A DNA stretch of 64,000 nucleotides from Porphyromonas gingivalis ATCC 33277 (GCF_000010505.1 NC_010729.1:2053501-2117500), one strand, 5' to 3'; positions 38,703 to 48,633 are shown, counted from the stretch's first letter. Notes: generated by a model from the sequence alone, not told the origin. Numbers and translations: made by a program.

Positions 38703-41700
38703 CCATAGATTTCTATACCTCCTCGTATTCTATCTGCTCATCCCGGTAGCTGTCGTATTCGGTATGCTGTCCTGCTCCACATCGAAGAATACGGCGGCAT
38801 CCCGATTCTATCACAATTTCACTACGCGCTATAATGTATTCTACAACGGGCAGAATGCTTATAACGATGCCTATGACAGATTGCTCGAAAGCCACACGGA
38901 GGGTTATTCGGAGGAGATATTCCTCGATCCCATCACGGCTCAGTCCGGACAGGAGAAGGCCAAAGAGGGAGGGGCTTTCGATCAGGCCATTGTCAAAGGG
39001 CGAAAGGCCATCCACCTGCACAGTATTCGTACCAAACCGGAGCGTAAGCAAGGTTGGCAGAGCGATCCCAAAGCCGTAGCTTTCCAGAACAAAAGAGAAT
39101 ACAACCGCTTTCTGCACAATGCCTGGATGCTCGTGGGCAAATCGCAGTTCTATAATGCCGATTTCCTGCAGGCGCAGGCTACATTTTCTTATATCGCACG
39201 CTTATACAGCAACGAACCGATAATCCGCGATGAAGCCCGTCTTTGGCAGGTACGCTGCTACAGTGAGATGGGGTGGCTGCATGAAGGGGAGCGTTTGCTC
39301 GAGCGCATCCCTAAAGATCTTCCGCATGTCGATCGTAGAGGGTTGTATTCTTTGGCAGTGGCAGAGCGTTCGATCCTGTCGGGTGACAAGCGCGCGGCCA
39401 TACCTTATCTCCAACAGGCAGCAAGACAAGAGAAAAACAAGCGACAACGCGCTCGTATGTATTATCTGCTCGGACAGCTTTTACAGGAAAACAATCGGCC
39501 GGAGGAGGCTCGCAAGGCCTATTCCAAAGTGTTGCGGGCTTCTCCGCCTTTCGCTTTGGACTTTGCCGCACGGATCAGGAAGATGGAGCTGGAGGGTGAA
39601 CGGAATCCCCGTACAGTAGCCGCTCGATTGGAACGGATGGCCAAGAAAGGCAAGTACAAGGATGTATTGGATCAGATCTTCTATGCAGCAGGCAATATAT
39701 ACATGGATATTCCCGATACACTGGCGGCGATCAAAGCATATACTACCGGAATAGAGAAGAGCACGGCACGTGGAGCCGATTTTGCCCTCTGCCAGATTCG
39801 TTTGGGCGACATCTATATGCAAAGGAAGCAGTACCTGAAAGCTCAGCCTTGCTTCTCTGCCGCAGCCGGTGTATTGAACAGACTCAATCCCGACTACAAG
39901 CGCGTAGCCGAACTTTCCTCCCGGCTCGATGAATTGGTCGGTCATGCCAAGGTCGTGCACGAGCAGGACAGCCTTCTTGCTCTTGCTGCCATGCCGGAAG
40001 AACAGCGACTGGCCATTATCGACAGCGTTATCAATGCCTATGCCATAGCAGAGAAGAAACGACTCGAAGAGGAGGAGATGGCAAAACTCCAGCAGAGCCA
40101 AGAGCTTTTCAATGCGGAGAGTGAAGGATTCGCTCCCTCTCCCGGCGGAAAGACTCAAAATCCACCGCCCGGAATGCAAATGGGAGGAGCTTCGGGTGAA
40201 TTCTATTTCTATAATCCTCAACTGATAGCGCAGGGCAAAGCCGCTTTCGAACGCAAATGGGGAAAGCGCGTGCTGGAAGATGATTGGAGACGTAGACGCA
40301 AACAGGCCAATTTCGACATTCCAACTGACGATTCTTCTACTACAGAAGAGACTGATGAGACGCAACCCGGAACTTTGATGACCGAAGAGGAGCTACAGGC
40401 GGCAGCTGCCGATTCCGCTGCTTCCAATCCGCTCAACCGCGAATACTACCTGGCACAATTACCAATGACGGAAGATGCCAAGGAAGCTGCCGGCAAACTC
40501 ATTGCAGAAGGTCTGCTCGGCATGGGAGCGGTCTTCAATGAGCGGATGGAGAAGTTCGACGAATCGGCTGACACTTACGAGACCCTGCTTCGTCGCTACC
40601 CGAACTATGAGAAGAAGATGGATGTGCTCTATCGTCTCTTTATGCTCTACACCCGAATGAACAACAAGCCGGAAGCGGAACGTTGCCGCGTCTTGATCCT
40701 ACAGTACTATCCCGAAGACAATCTGGCAAAGGCCCTGAGCAATCCCGATTACCTGAAGGAATTGGCCGCAATGGATCGTCGCCAGAACGAACTCTACGAG
40801 CAAGCGTTCGACTCCTACCTCAAAGGAGTAGTCGGTTCGGTCAGAAAGAGCAGAAATGAATGCCGCGAGCGATTCCCCCTATCGGAACTGGCACCGAAAT
40901 TCGACTTCCTCAATGCACTCTGTTATGTGCTGGAGTCAGACTCCAAGGGCTTCACCTCTGCCCTGAAGCAGTTGGTGAAGGATTATCCGAAAGCAGACGT
41001 CACCGAATTGGCCTCCTCGATGCTTACCGAGTTGCTCCGCGGCCGTTCCATCGTACAGGGCGGTTATACGGGTATCGACTGGGATATTCGGTGGGGCGGT
41101 TCGGATACCGACAGCATATCGCCGGACTCTTTGCCTCCTTTTGTAAAACCCAAATCTTTCGAGCGCACCCGTCTGATCCTTCTTGCTCCTGCCGGTACAT
41201 TGAATAAAAACAGGGTACTTTTTGCTCTTGCTTCATTCAACTTCTCTCGCTATACAGAGCAAACACTGGAAATAGTGCAGAGCACCGTGGGAGCATTCGA
41301 TCAGTGGCTGATGACCTCTCTCCCGACCCCACGCATGGGCTGGCAGTATATCAAGGATGCTTTCGCTCCGAACGGATTTATGAGTGCGATGGGCGAAAGC
41401 AGCCTGTTGTTCCCCATATCGGAGAGCAATTACCAGCTGCTTGTCAAGGGTAAAAGCATAGGTCAATACATGACCTTCCTCGCAAAAGAAGAAGTGCCCG
41501 AGACGGCCTTCGTCCTCGATCGCTGGCAGCAGATGACCGGACGAGCGCAAGCTGTCGGCAAAGAGGATGAGGACATAGAGCCTGCTGGCACTCCGGCTCC
41601 TATCGTGTCCGACAAGAACGAGGCCGAGGATACCGCTCGCGATAGTACGTCCGGCACAGACAGGAAACCTCTTGTCTCCATCAAACCGCACAAGGACAGC

Positions 41701-42177
41701 ATTATGACGGCTACTCCTATTACTTTCGACATCGATCGGGAGCAGATCCTCTCCGGAGCCAAGCCTGTGGCAGCCGATTCTTCCGCAGCCGATACGATCT
41801 CAGATGCAGCTGCTTTGCCATCGCTCAAGCAGCAAGAAGGCAAAGACGTATCGGTAGAGCAGATTCAGCGGCTGGCCAAAGAGCGTGCACAAAATGAGAA
41901 GGACGAAAAGAAAGCACTCGAAAAGGCCAAGCGAGAAAAGGAGCGCGATCGCAAACGAGAATTGAAAGCACGGGAAAAAGAACGAGAAAAAGCCCGTCGC
42001 GACAAGCTTAAGGATCAACGTCTCAAGCAAAAGGAACGCGAGCAGAAGCTTAAAGAAAAAGAACGTGAGCGGAAGGAGAAACTTCGTCAACGCGAGCGAG
42101 AACGTAAAGCACGAGCGAAAGAACGCGAACAGAAGAAGAAAGCCGGACAGAACAAATCCGGCGGAGGGCCCCAATAA
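38695..42177 (+). CDS. porW: TPR lipoprotein PorW of the type IX secretion system
   Basis: PorW is a large outer-membrane lipoprotein needed for type IX secretion. The start at ATG 38695 gives 1160 residues with a lipobox ending GMLSC (C27). The N-terminal half is rich in TPR-like helical pairs (for example AQATFSYIARLYSNEPI, EEARKAYSKVL). The middle has a low-complexity Glu/Gln/Pro linker near residues 460-500 and more helical repeats (YETLLRRYPNYEKKMDV). The last 130 residues are an uninterrupted Lys/Glu/Arg helix, likely coiled. It overlaps the permease by 8 nt. Confidence 0.85.
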   Translation: MRSHRFLYLLVFYLLIPVAVVFGMLSCSTSKNTAASRFYHNFTTRYNVFYNGQNAYNDAYDRLLESHTEGYSEEIFLDPITAQSGQEKAKEGGAFDQAIVKGRKAIHLHSIRTKPERKQGWQSDPKAVAFQNKREYNRFLHNAWMLVGKSQFYNADFLQAQATFSYIARLYSNEPIIRDEARLWQVRCYSEMGWLHEGERLLERIPKDLPHVDRRGLYSLAVAERSILSGDKRAAIPYLQQAARQEKNKRQRARMYYLLGQLLQENNRPEEARKAYSKVLRASPPFALDFAARIRKMELEGERNPRTVAARLERMAKKGKYKDVLDQIFYAAGNIYMDIPDTLAAIKAYTTGIEKSTARGADFALCQIRLGDIYMQRKQYLKAQPCFSAAAGVLNRLNPDYKRVAELSSRLDELVGHAKVVHEQDSLLALAAMPEEQRLAIIDSVINAYAIAEKKRLEEEEMAKLQQSQELFNAESEGFAPSPGGKTQNPPPGMQMGGASGEFYFYNPQLIAQGKAAFERKWGKRVLEDDWRRRRKQANFDIPTDDSSTTEETDETQPGTLMTEEELQAAAADSAASNPLNREYYLAQLPMTEDAKEAAGKLIAEGLLGMGAVFNERMEKFDESADTYETLLRRYPNYEKKMDVLYRLFMLYTRMNNKPEAERCRVLILQYYPEDNLAKALSNPDYLKELAAMDRRQNELYEQAFDSYLKGVVGSVRKSRNECRERFPLSELAPKFDFLNALCYVLESDSKGFTSALKQLVKDYPKADVTELASSMLTELLRGRSIVQGGYTGIDWDIRWGGSDTDSISPDSLPPFVKPKSFERTRLILLAPAGTLNKNRVLFALASFNFSRYTEQTLEIVQSTVGAFDQWLMTSLPTPRMGWQYIKDAFAPNGFMSAMGESSLLFPISESNYQLLVKGKSIGQYMTFLAKEEVPETAFVLDRWQQMTGRAQAVGKEDEDIEPAGTPAPIVSDKNEAEDTARDSTSGTDRKPLVSIKPHKDSIMTATPITFDIDREQILSGAKPVAADSSAADTISDAAALPSLKQQEGKDVSVEQIQRLAKERAQNEKDEKKALEKAKREKERDRKRELKAREKEREKARRDKLKDQRLKQKEREQKLKEKERERKEKLRQRERERKARAKEREQKKKAGQNKSGGGPQ

Positions 42178-42201
42178 GGAAAACTATTATTCTCAAACGT
42201 T

Positions 42202-43623
42202 ATGAAGCATAAAGTCATTATTATCATCTATGTAGTAGTACTTCTTATGACTACAATGAGCTGCAAGTCGCAAAAATTTGCCGGAGACTGGAGTGGACGT
42301 ATTCCCCGTGGGAACGGATCCTTGGCATTAGTTGTCCACCTCAAACAAACGGGAAATACCTGGCAGGGTACCATGGACAGTCCGGATCAGCAAGCATTCG
42401 GCATCCCACTCTCTTCTGTTACTGTAGTCGGCGACAGCCTCAGTATCGCTGTCCAAGACCTTCTCCTCTCATACAAAGGCAAGCTGAAGAACGACTCTAT
42501 CGAAGGAGAGTTCCGGCAAGGTCGTTTCGGTACGATGATGTCCCTCTATCGTGGGCTCGATGCTGCCAAACCTTATCGACCTCAAACTCCTGTACCCCCA
42601 TTCCCATACGATGTGACGGATGTCAAGATCCTGCACAAGACAGGGGGCTTCACCATAGCCGGTACACTCACCGCACCCAAAGATGCCAACAAGACCAAGG
42701 GAACCGTGATCCTGATCAGTGGGAGCGGCTTGCAAGACAGGGATGAAACCATATTCGGCCACAAACCTTTCGCTGTACTGGCCGATCAGCTTACCCGTCA
42801 TGGCTATGCTGTGCTTCGCTGCGACGATCGCGGATTCGGCGAGAGTGCCGGCGATGCCTCACAAGCCACAACGGATACGTTGGCCGGCGATATCGAGAGC
42901 GAACTCGCATATCTGCGTCAGCACTATCCCCGACTTACCGACAAAGTATTCCTCATCGGCCATAGCGAAGGCGGTATCATCGCTCCGATGGTAGCTCGCC
43001 GTGTCGGAGGTATCGCGGGACTTGTTCTGGTGGGTGCACCGTCTGTAAAAGGTGCGGAGATACTGCTCTCACAGAATGCAGCGATGGATGAATTTGCAAC
43101 GGGACAGCCGCAAAGCCAAGCCAAGCGAGCTGCTTTAGAGGAATTGATCCGGCAGGCCACTGCTCCCGGTGACACTTCGGATATTCGCACTCGGATCGAA
43201 TCCTATTGTCGTTCCAACGCTTCCGTGCTCTTCCCTCAGGCAATGACCGATGAGATGAAAGAACAAGGTATCAAGCTCATGACAGAGCAGCTGTCCAACC
43301 CCTGGATGAGGCACTTCCTTACCTACGATCCTGCACCGCTCTTGGATGTGACATCCGGAGAGGGAAGCCATCCTCTTCCTCCCACAATGGCTATATATGG
43401 AGGTAGGGACAAGCAGGTTTTGCACGAAGTGAATATGTCCAAGATGAAGTCTCTTCTCGGTATAGAAACCGGCAATACGGCTAACAAGGTCGTGTACCTT
43501 CCTGAAGTGAATCATATTATGCAGCCGGCTGAATTCGGCACGCCTGACGAGTATGCCTTTCTCAATAGGACAGTGGACACGGAGCTTATGGAGATAGTTT
43601 GCTCCTTCCTGGATAGTCTTTGA
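42202..43623 (+). CDS. lipoprotein alpha/beta hydrolase
   Basis: The 473-residue protein has a signal peptide with lipobox TMSC (Cys at residue 21). An N-terminal beta-rich domain (about 25-115, FAGDWSGRIPRG) precedes the hydrolase domain. GHSEGG contains the catalytic Ser; ISGSGLQDRDE gives the oxyanion loop, and VNHIMQ near the C-terminus supplies the His. The acid is not assigned. Substrate is unknown; related proteins are often called dienelactone-hydrolase-like or S9-like. It lies 24 nt after porW, possibly in the same transcript. Confidence 0.88.
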   Translation: MKHKVIIIIYVVVLLMTTMSCKSQKFAGDWSGRIPRGNGSLALVVHLKQTGNTWQGTMDSPDQQAFGIPLSSVTVVGDSLSIAVQDLLLSYKGKLKNDSIEGEFRQGRFGTMMSLYRGLDAAKPYRPQTPVPPFPYDVTDVKILHKTGGFTIAGTLTAPKDANKTKGTVILISGSGLQDRDETIFGHKPFAVLADQLTRHGYAVLRCDDRGFGESAGDASQATTDTLAGDIESELAYLRQHYPRLTDKVFLIGHSEGGIIAPMVARRVGGIAGLVLVGAPSVKGAEILLSQNAAMDEFATGQPQSQAKRAALEELIRQATAPGDTSDIRTRIESYCRSNASVLFPQAMTDEMKEQGIKLMTEQLSNPWMRHFLTYDPAPLLDVTSGEGSHPLPPTMAIYGGRDKQVLHEVNMSKMKSLLGIETGNTANKVVYLPEVNHIMQPAEFGTPDEYAFLNRTVDTELMEIVCSFLDSL

Positions 43624-43645
43624 TAGTCATTTGCCTCCGGCCGAA

Positions 43646-43690
43646 AAGCCGAAACCTTCTTCGATACAAGAGGGTTTCGGCTTTTTCTTT
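43646..43690 (+). terminator. intrinsic terminator after the hydrolase gene
   Basis: AAGCCGAAACC pairs with GGTTTCGGCTT around a 16-nt loop, followed by TTTCTTT. Confidence 0.88.
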
Positions 43691-43899
43691 ATGTCCGAAT
43701 GCGAAGGGAGAGGATACGACTTTTCTCTTTTTGCCCGTTTACATGCTGCCGAAATCGTCTCATCTCTACCGGCTGACAAATGTGGCGGATAAACACAAAA
43801 AGCAAAAGGGACGGGGAAATAAGAAAGAGAAGGAACACCGAAAACTTATCATTCGGATGCTCCCTCTCTCTCAAGAGTATTATTTGCGAAGAACTGCTG

Positions 43900-44904
43900 T
43901 TAGAGGTTCGGATTCACCGTCTTCCAGTCAGCGATCGCGGGAATGATGCCCATGGCGATCACTTCGTCGCGCAGCTTAGCCAGGTGGCTATAGCTCTCTT
44001 TGAGGGCAGCGCGCTCTGCTTCGTTGCCGAGTTGGTTAATATCGCTGTGCTTCACGCCATCTTTCGTGATAGTAGTCTCCATAGCCATCATGATGTGCTC
44101 GAAGCCCGGCACATTCACGTAGCAGCCGGCCGGCCAACGGAAAGCTTCGCCCCCCATGGCGGCACGAATCATTTCGATAGACACGTAAGAAGGGCTTTGG
44201 AAAGACGAGCGACCACGTAGCTTGATAATGTTGGCTCCCCCCTTCACGACACGCTGTTTCAGTTCTGCCCACTGCTCGTTGGTCAGCTTGTCGGTACCGA
44301 TCAGATCGGTCAGAGGCGTTCCGTTTACCTTGGCCGTGCTGGCGAAAACAGCCATCTGCTCGCCATGACCTCCATAAGTACGCGTGTTGGTCACGAGACT
44401 TTGTTTGATGCCGAAGTGCTTAGCCAGTTCGCTTTGCAGACGTGTGCTGTCCAAACCGGCCAAAGTAGTCACCTGCGAAGGCTTCAGCCCGGAGTAGATA
44501 AGCGTAACAAGGCCGGTGATGTCAGCCGGATTGAAGATGATGATCACGTGCTTACAGTCGGGACAATAGCTCTTGATGTCCTTGCCCAGCTGAGCAGCGA
44601 TTTCGGCATTGCCCTTGAGCAGATCCTCGCGGGTCATACCCTCTTTGCGCGGAGCACCGCCCGAAGAAACTATATATTTGGCATCTGTAAGAGCCTCTTT
44701 GATGTCGGATGTAAAAGTCAGATTCAGGCCTTCGAATCCGCAGTGACGGATTTCCTCTGCCACGCCTTCCAAACCTACTGCGAAAGGATCGTACAAACAC
44801 AAATTAGGGGTCAGACGCATCATTGCAGCTGTCTGTGCCATGTTGGAACCAATCATACCGGCTGCACCGACAATGGTCAATTTCTCTTCTGTTAAGTAGC
44901 TCAT
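43900..44904 (-). CDS. mdh: malate dehydrogenase
   Basis: The enzyme interconverts malate and oxaloacetate with NAD(H), part of the partial reductive TCA branch of Bacteroidota. I place the start at 44904 (MSYLTEEKLTIVGAAG), giving 334 residues; a longer frame runs through the upstream repeat. The Rossmann motif is GAAGMIGSNMA near residue 12. Substrate residues include R in APRKEGMTREDLL and R in LDSTRLQSELA, with the catalytic His in YGGHGEQM. Confidence 0.95.
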   Translation of the reverse strand: MSYLTEEKLTIVGAAGMIGSNMAQTAAMMRLTPNLCLYDPFAVGLEGVAEEIRHCGFEGLNLTFTSDIKEALTDAKYIVSSGGAPRKEGMTREDLLKGNAEIAAQLGKDIKSYCPDCKHVIIIFNPADITGLVTLIYSGLKPSQVTTLAGLDSTRLQSELAKHFGIKQSLVTNTRTYGGHGEQMAVFASTAKVNGTPLTDLIGTDKLTNEQWAELKQRVVKGGANIIKLRGRSSFQSPSYVSIEMIRAAMGGEAFRWPAGCYVNVPGFEHIMMAMETTITKDGVKHSDINQLGNEAERAALKESYSHLAKLRDEVIAMGIIPAIADWKTVNPNL

Positions 44905-44986
44905 AACTGTTCCGTTATTAAAAGATTGCAAAAACCTAATTCGGGGATAGCGACTCTTCTTCGACTTTCCCGATATATCTATCAGA

Positions 44987-44994
44987 CAAATATA
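44987..44994 (-). promoter_or_regulatory. -7 element of mdh
   Basis: The minus strand reads TATATTTG, a full match to TAnnTTTG, about 83 nt before the mdh start at 44904. Confidence 0.55.
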
Positions 44995-45073
44995 AGAGTT
45001 TCCTAACAATATCCTGTAGACACGATTAAATCTGTTTACGTGCCAAAAATCAGCCACTCTACAGTCCGCAAAA

Positions 45074-45148
45074 CGTGGCTCGAGAAAATTTTCGTTTTGG
45101 TTCGGGAAGCAAAAAATTCTCGCGCCACAACGAAAAAATTCTCGCGCC
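45074..45148 (+). repeat. interspersed hairpin repeat, copy 3
   Basis: CGTGGCTCGAGAAAATTTT pairs with AAAAAATTCTCGCGCCAC around the loop CGTTTTGGTTCGGGAAG, followed by a second AAAAAATTCTCGCGCC. This is the best-paired copy. Weaker similarity reaches from GTTTACGTGCC (45030) to CCGCAATCCGAGCA (45183). Confidence 0.9.
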
Positions 45149-45365
45149 TGTTTTTCAGGATTCTCAGACCGCAATCCGAGCATTTCCCGTTCGTATTTTC
45201 GAGACAGCAGATCAGCTGACACTCGCCTACCGGCCCGAACATGCAGGGAGGACAAGCCTCGGTAAAAAACGATCTACATGGATGATTGCGAAAATTGCAA
45301 AAGAAAACAGGAAAAACGACTATCTTCGGTATCCGAACTCACTCACATTCTAATCGACACTGCTT

Positions 45366-46526
45366 ATGCAAAGTTTTTTTGACAGGGAATTTACGTTCGA
45401 CCGTACTGCACGCCTGTTTTTCATCATCCTGTTGGTTGGAGGCATTATGGCCATAGTCATTGGCTTGAGAGGCATCCTTATACCTTTTTGTCTCTCTTGG
45501 ATTCTTGCCTATGTGCTGATGCCTCTGGTTCGTTTTGTCCAGTATCGGCTCCATTTTCGCTTTCGCTTTCTGTCGGTGATCACGGTGCTGGTTTTCATAT
45601 CGGCATTGATCTTTTTTGCCATTCTCTCTTTGGTTCCTGCTGTAGAAGAAGAGGTAAGCAAAACAATAACCCTGCTCCAGCAGTACCGCATCGATGAGAA
45701 TTTGCTACAGATGCTGCCGGCTCCGATCCGCAAGTTTCTGTCAGAGAGTGGCAGCATGAACGATCTGTTCAAAGGTATCTCTTACGAGAAATTGATGGAG
45801 AATAGCAAGGAGATATTCGGACAGCTCAATAAGCTCGTCTCCGGTACGATCAGCTTGTTCAGCTATACGACGATCTTCTTCATCGGTGTTTTATACTTCA
45901 TTTTCATCCTGTTCGATTTCGAAAAACTGGGCAAAGGATTTGTCAATCTTTTCCCGGTCGGACACCGTATTCGCGTTAGGAGCATACTCAAAGAAGTGGA
46001 CAAGAATATGAACAGCTACTTCCGCGGACAGGCCCTGATCGCCCTTTGTGTGGGCATCCTTCTTTCCATCGGTTACAAGATTATCGACTTTCCTCTGGGA
46101 GTTACGCTCGGTCTCTTTATCGGTATGCTGAATCTGATTCCATACTTACAGATAGTCGGTTTGATCCCGATTGTTTTCTTGTCAGTGCTTAAGGCGGCAC
46201 AGACGGGACAGAATTTCTTCGTTGTTCTTGCCCTCGGTATAGGTGTGATGATGATTGTCCAAGTAATTCAAGACACGATTCTGACCCCCAACATCATGGG
46301 CAAAAGGATGGGCATGTCTCCTGCAATGATTTTGCTTTCGATTTCCATCTGGGGGAGCCTGCTCGGCTTTTTCGGACTGTTCATTGCCCTGCCGCTCACC
46401 ATGTCGCTTTATTCCGTGTACAAACGCTATGTGATTCAGGATCCCAAGTTCATCCGAGAGGAGAATGAAGAGACTATGCCCAGGAAGGGACTGTTTAGAA
46501 AGCATAGCCGAAAGGAGGAAAAATGA
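45366..46526 (+). CDS. AI-2E family (PerM-type) membrane protein
   Basis: The 386-residue protein has about eight spans in the 3 + 5 pattern of this family. GLRGILIPFCLSWILAYVLMP lies near residue 33 and GVTLGLFIGMLNLIPYLQIVGLIP near 242, with the family signature in the latter. Members export or transport diverse small solutes or act as Na/H antiporters; the AI-2 link does not generalise. The C-terminus is a charged tail. Confidence 0.88.
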   Translation: MQSFFDREFTFDRTARLFFIILLVGGIMAIVIGLRGILIPFCLSWILAYVLMPLVRFVQYRLHFRFRFLSVITVLVFISALIFFAILSLVPAVEEEVSKTITLLQQYRIDENLLQMLPAPIRKFLSESGSMNDLFKGISYEKLMENSKEIFGQLNKLVSGTISLFSYTTIFFIGVLYFIFILFDFEKLGKGFVNLFPVGHRIRVRSILKEVDKNMNSYFRGQALIALCVGILLSIGYKIIDFPLGVTLGLFIGMLNLIPYLQIVGLIPIVFLSVLKAAQTGQNFFVVLALGIGVMMIVQVIQDTILTPNIMGKRMGMSPAMILLSISIWGSLLGFFGLFIALPLTMSLYSVYKRYVIQDPKFIREENEETMPRKGLFRKHSRKEEK

Positions 46527-46575
46527 TTTAGCGCGCGGATATAAAGGTCTCTCTCCGCTGAACGCTGATTCGTTT

Positions 46576-46614
46576 GGGGCTGTGTCAAAATTCGGTTTTG
46601 TCGCAGCCCCTTTT
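46576..46614 (+). terminator. intrinsic terminator after the AI-2E family gene
   Basis: GGGGCTGTGTCAAAA pairs (one mismatch and one wobble) with TTTTGTCGCAGCCCC, followed by TTTT. Confidence 0.82.
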
Positions 46615-46859
46615 GGGTGCGCAAGAATGTGTAAAGTACAAGGAACTAAGACTGAGGTAGAAAGGAGCGAACTTACAAGTACGCGACTGAAGCCGAATGT
46701 CGCGCAACGCAGTAATTTGCGCATGATGACACTCCGTCATAATCGTCCTTATGCCGTTTCGTTGTCATACACAATCATTCAAGGTAACAAACAGACAAAC
46801 TTGGCATTGACTCCTGCTTGAGCGGATTGCCCCGTGATTATTTTATGTCCCAATATCAT

Positions 46860-46867
46860 TACCTTTG
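46860..46867 (+). promoter_or_regulatory. -7 element of glnS
   Basis: TACCTTTG is a full match to TAnnTTTG, identical to the -7 of the ribosomal superoperon. Leader is about 35 nt. Confidence 0.65.
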
Positions 46868-46905
46868 TTCACTAATGTAAATAAGGACAAGCAAGACGGA
46901 TTGAT

Positions 46906-48606
46906 ATGAACGAAAATAAGAACAGCGGCATAGAGGAAAAGAAGAGTCTTAACTTCATCGAACAAATTGTGGAATCAGACCTGTCCGAAGGGAAGAATGA
47001 CGGTCGAATCCAGACACGTTTCCCTCCGGAACCCAACGGCTATCTCCATATCGGCCATGCCAAAGCTATCTGCATAGACTTCGGGATAGCTCAGCGATAC
47101 GGGGGCGTCTGCAACCTGCGCTTCGACGATACCAATCCGGTGAAAGAGGACGTGGAGTACGTGGATGCCATCAGAGAAGATATAGAATGGCTTGGCTTCC
47201 ACTGGGGCAATATCTACTATGCTTCCGACTATTTTCAGGAATTGTACGACTTCGCCGAGCGACTGATCCGCGAGGGACATGCCTATGTGGACGAACAGAC
47301 TGCCGAGCAGATCGCCGCACAGAAAGGTAGCCCGACTGTGCCCGGCACGGCCAGTCCGTTCCGCAACCGTCCGGCAGAAGAGAGCCTCGACCTCTTCCGT
47401 CGAATGAATGCCGGAGAGTTCGAAGAAGGCGCCATGACCCTACGTGCCAAGATCGATATGGCTTCGTCCAATATGCACTTCCGAGATCCGATTATCTATC
47501 GCATCATCAAGCATCCGCATCATCGTACGGGCAACGAATGGAATGTCTACCCGATGTACGACTTTGCTCATGGCCAGAGCGATTATTTCGAAGGAGTCAC
47601 GCATTCGATCTGCACCCTCGAATTCGAGGTGCATCGTCCCCTTTACAATTACTTTATCGAGCTGCTCAGAAAAGACAGCTATGCACCTCGTCAGATAGAG
47701 TTCAACCGCCTGAATCTGACCTATACGATGATGAGCAAGCGCAAGCTGCTCCAGCTCGTCAAAGACGGGCTGGTATCGGGCTGGGACGATCCCCGTATGC
47801 CTACTTTGTGCGGCTATCGCCGTCGTGGCTATACACCGGAGTCGATCCGCAACTTCATAGACAAAATAGGCTATACCAAGTACGATGGCATTATAGACGT
47901 AGCGCTTCTGGAGCATGCTGTTCGGGAGGACTTGAATAAACGTGCCACAAGGGTTTCCGGTGTAATCGATCCGATCAAACTGGTGATCACGAACTATCCC
48001 GAGGACAAGACGGAAGAGATGGCAGCCGTGAACAATCCGGAAGATGAGTCTGCCGGCGTGCATACGATTACTTTCGCTCGCGAACTGTACATAGAGAAGG
48101 AGGATTTCATGGAGGATGCTCCCAAGAAATATTTCCGAATGACGCCCGGGCAGGAAGTACGCTTGAAGAGTTCTTACATAGTCCGTTGTACGGGATGCAA
48201 AAAGGACGAGGACGGAAACGTCGTGGAAGTATATGCCGAATACGATCCGCTGACGCTGTCCGGTATGCCTGAGAGCAACCGCAAAGTAAAGGGTACCATC
48301 CATTGGGTATCGGCACGGCACAGTCTGCCGGCAGAGGTACGACTGTATGATCGTCTCTTCACGGACGAAAACCCGTCGGACATCAAAGACAAGACACTGG
48401 CCGAGATGCTGAACCCGGATTCTCTCAAGGTGCTGAAAAGCTGCCGAGTAGAGCCTTTCCTCGCGGATGCTGCTCCGGGATCGCACTTCCAGTTCCAGCG
48501 CATAGGTTACTTCACGGTGGATCCGGATAGTCGTCCGGGGGCATTGGTTTTCAACCGCACGGTTTCGCTGAAAGATTCTTGGCAGAAAGCCCAAAAGAAC
48601 GCATAA
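46906..48606 (+). CDS. glnS: glutaminyl-tRNA synthetase
   Basis: GlnRS charges tRNA-Gln directly. The 566-residue class I synthetase has the HIGH motif in GYLHIGHAKAICIDFG near residue 48, FDDTNPVKED, and the KMSKS-like MSKRKL near residue 276. The N-terminal 20 residues are a variable extension. The C-terminal half is the anticodon-binding beta-barrel. Direct GlnRS is typical of Bacteroidota. The next three genes follow at short spacing and may share the transcript. Confidence 0.97.
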   Translation: MNENKNSGIEEKKSLNFIEQIVESDLSEGKNDGRIQTRFPPEPNGYLHIGHAKAICIDFGIAQRYGGVCNLRFDDTNPVKEDVEYVDAIREDIEWLGFHWGNIYYASDYFQELYDFAERLIREGHAYVDEQTAEQIAAQKGSPTVPGTASPFRNRPAEESLDLFRRMNAGEFEEGAMTLRAKIDMASSNMHFRDPIIYRIIKHPHHRTGNEWNVYPMYDFAHGQSDYFEGVTHSICTLEFEVHRPLYNYFIELLRKDSYAPRQIEFNRLNLTYTMMSKRKLLQLVKDGLVSGWDDPRMPTLCGYRRRGYTPESIRNFIDKIGYTKYDGIIDVALLEHAVREDLNKRATRVSGVIDPIKLVITNYPEDKTEEMAAVNNPEDESAGVHTITFARELYIEKEDFMEDAPKKYFRMTPGQEVRLKSSYIVRCTGCKKDEDGNVVEVYAEYDPLTLSGMPESNRKVKGTIHWVSARHSLPAEVRLYDRLFTDENPSDIKDKTLAEMLNPDSLKVLKSCRVEPFLADAAPGSHFQFQRIGYFTVDPDSRPGALVFNRTVSLKDSWQKAQKNA

Positions 48607-48633
48607 AGGACATTATTTATCTCACTCACACCT

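Larger units (their letters stand above)
44905..45365. other. intergenic region between mdh and the AI-2E family gene
   Basis: It contains the mdh promoter and leader, then the interspersed repeat copy 3. No gene is credible. A weak TATCTTCG at 45323-45330 could be the -7 element for the gene at 45366. Confidence 0.6.
46527..46905. other. intergenic region before glnS
   Basis: After the terminator comes a structured-looking stretch (46615-46745) with GCGCAA/TTGCGC pairs and several short inverted repeats, then the glnS promoter. No gene is credible. I cannot place the structured stretch in a known family. Confidence 0.5.
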
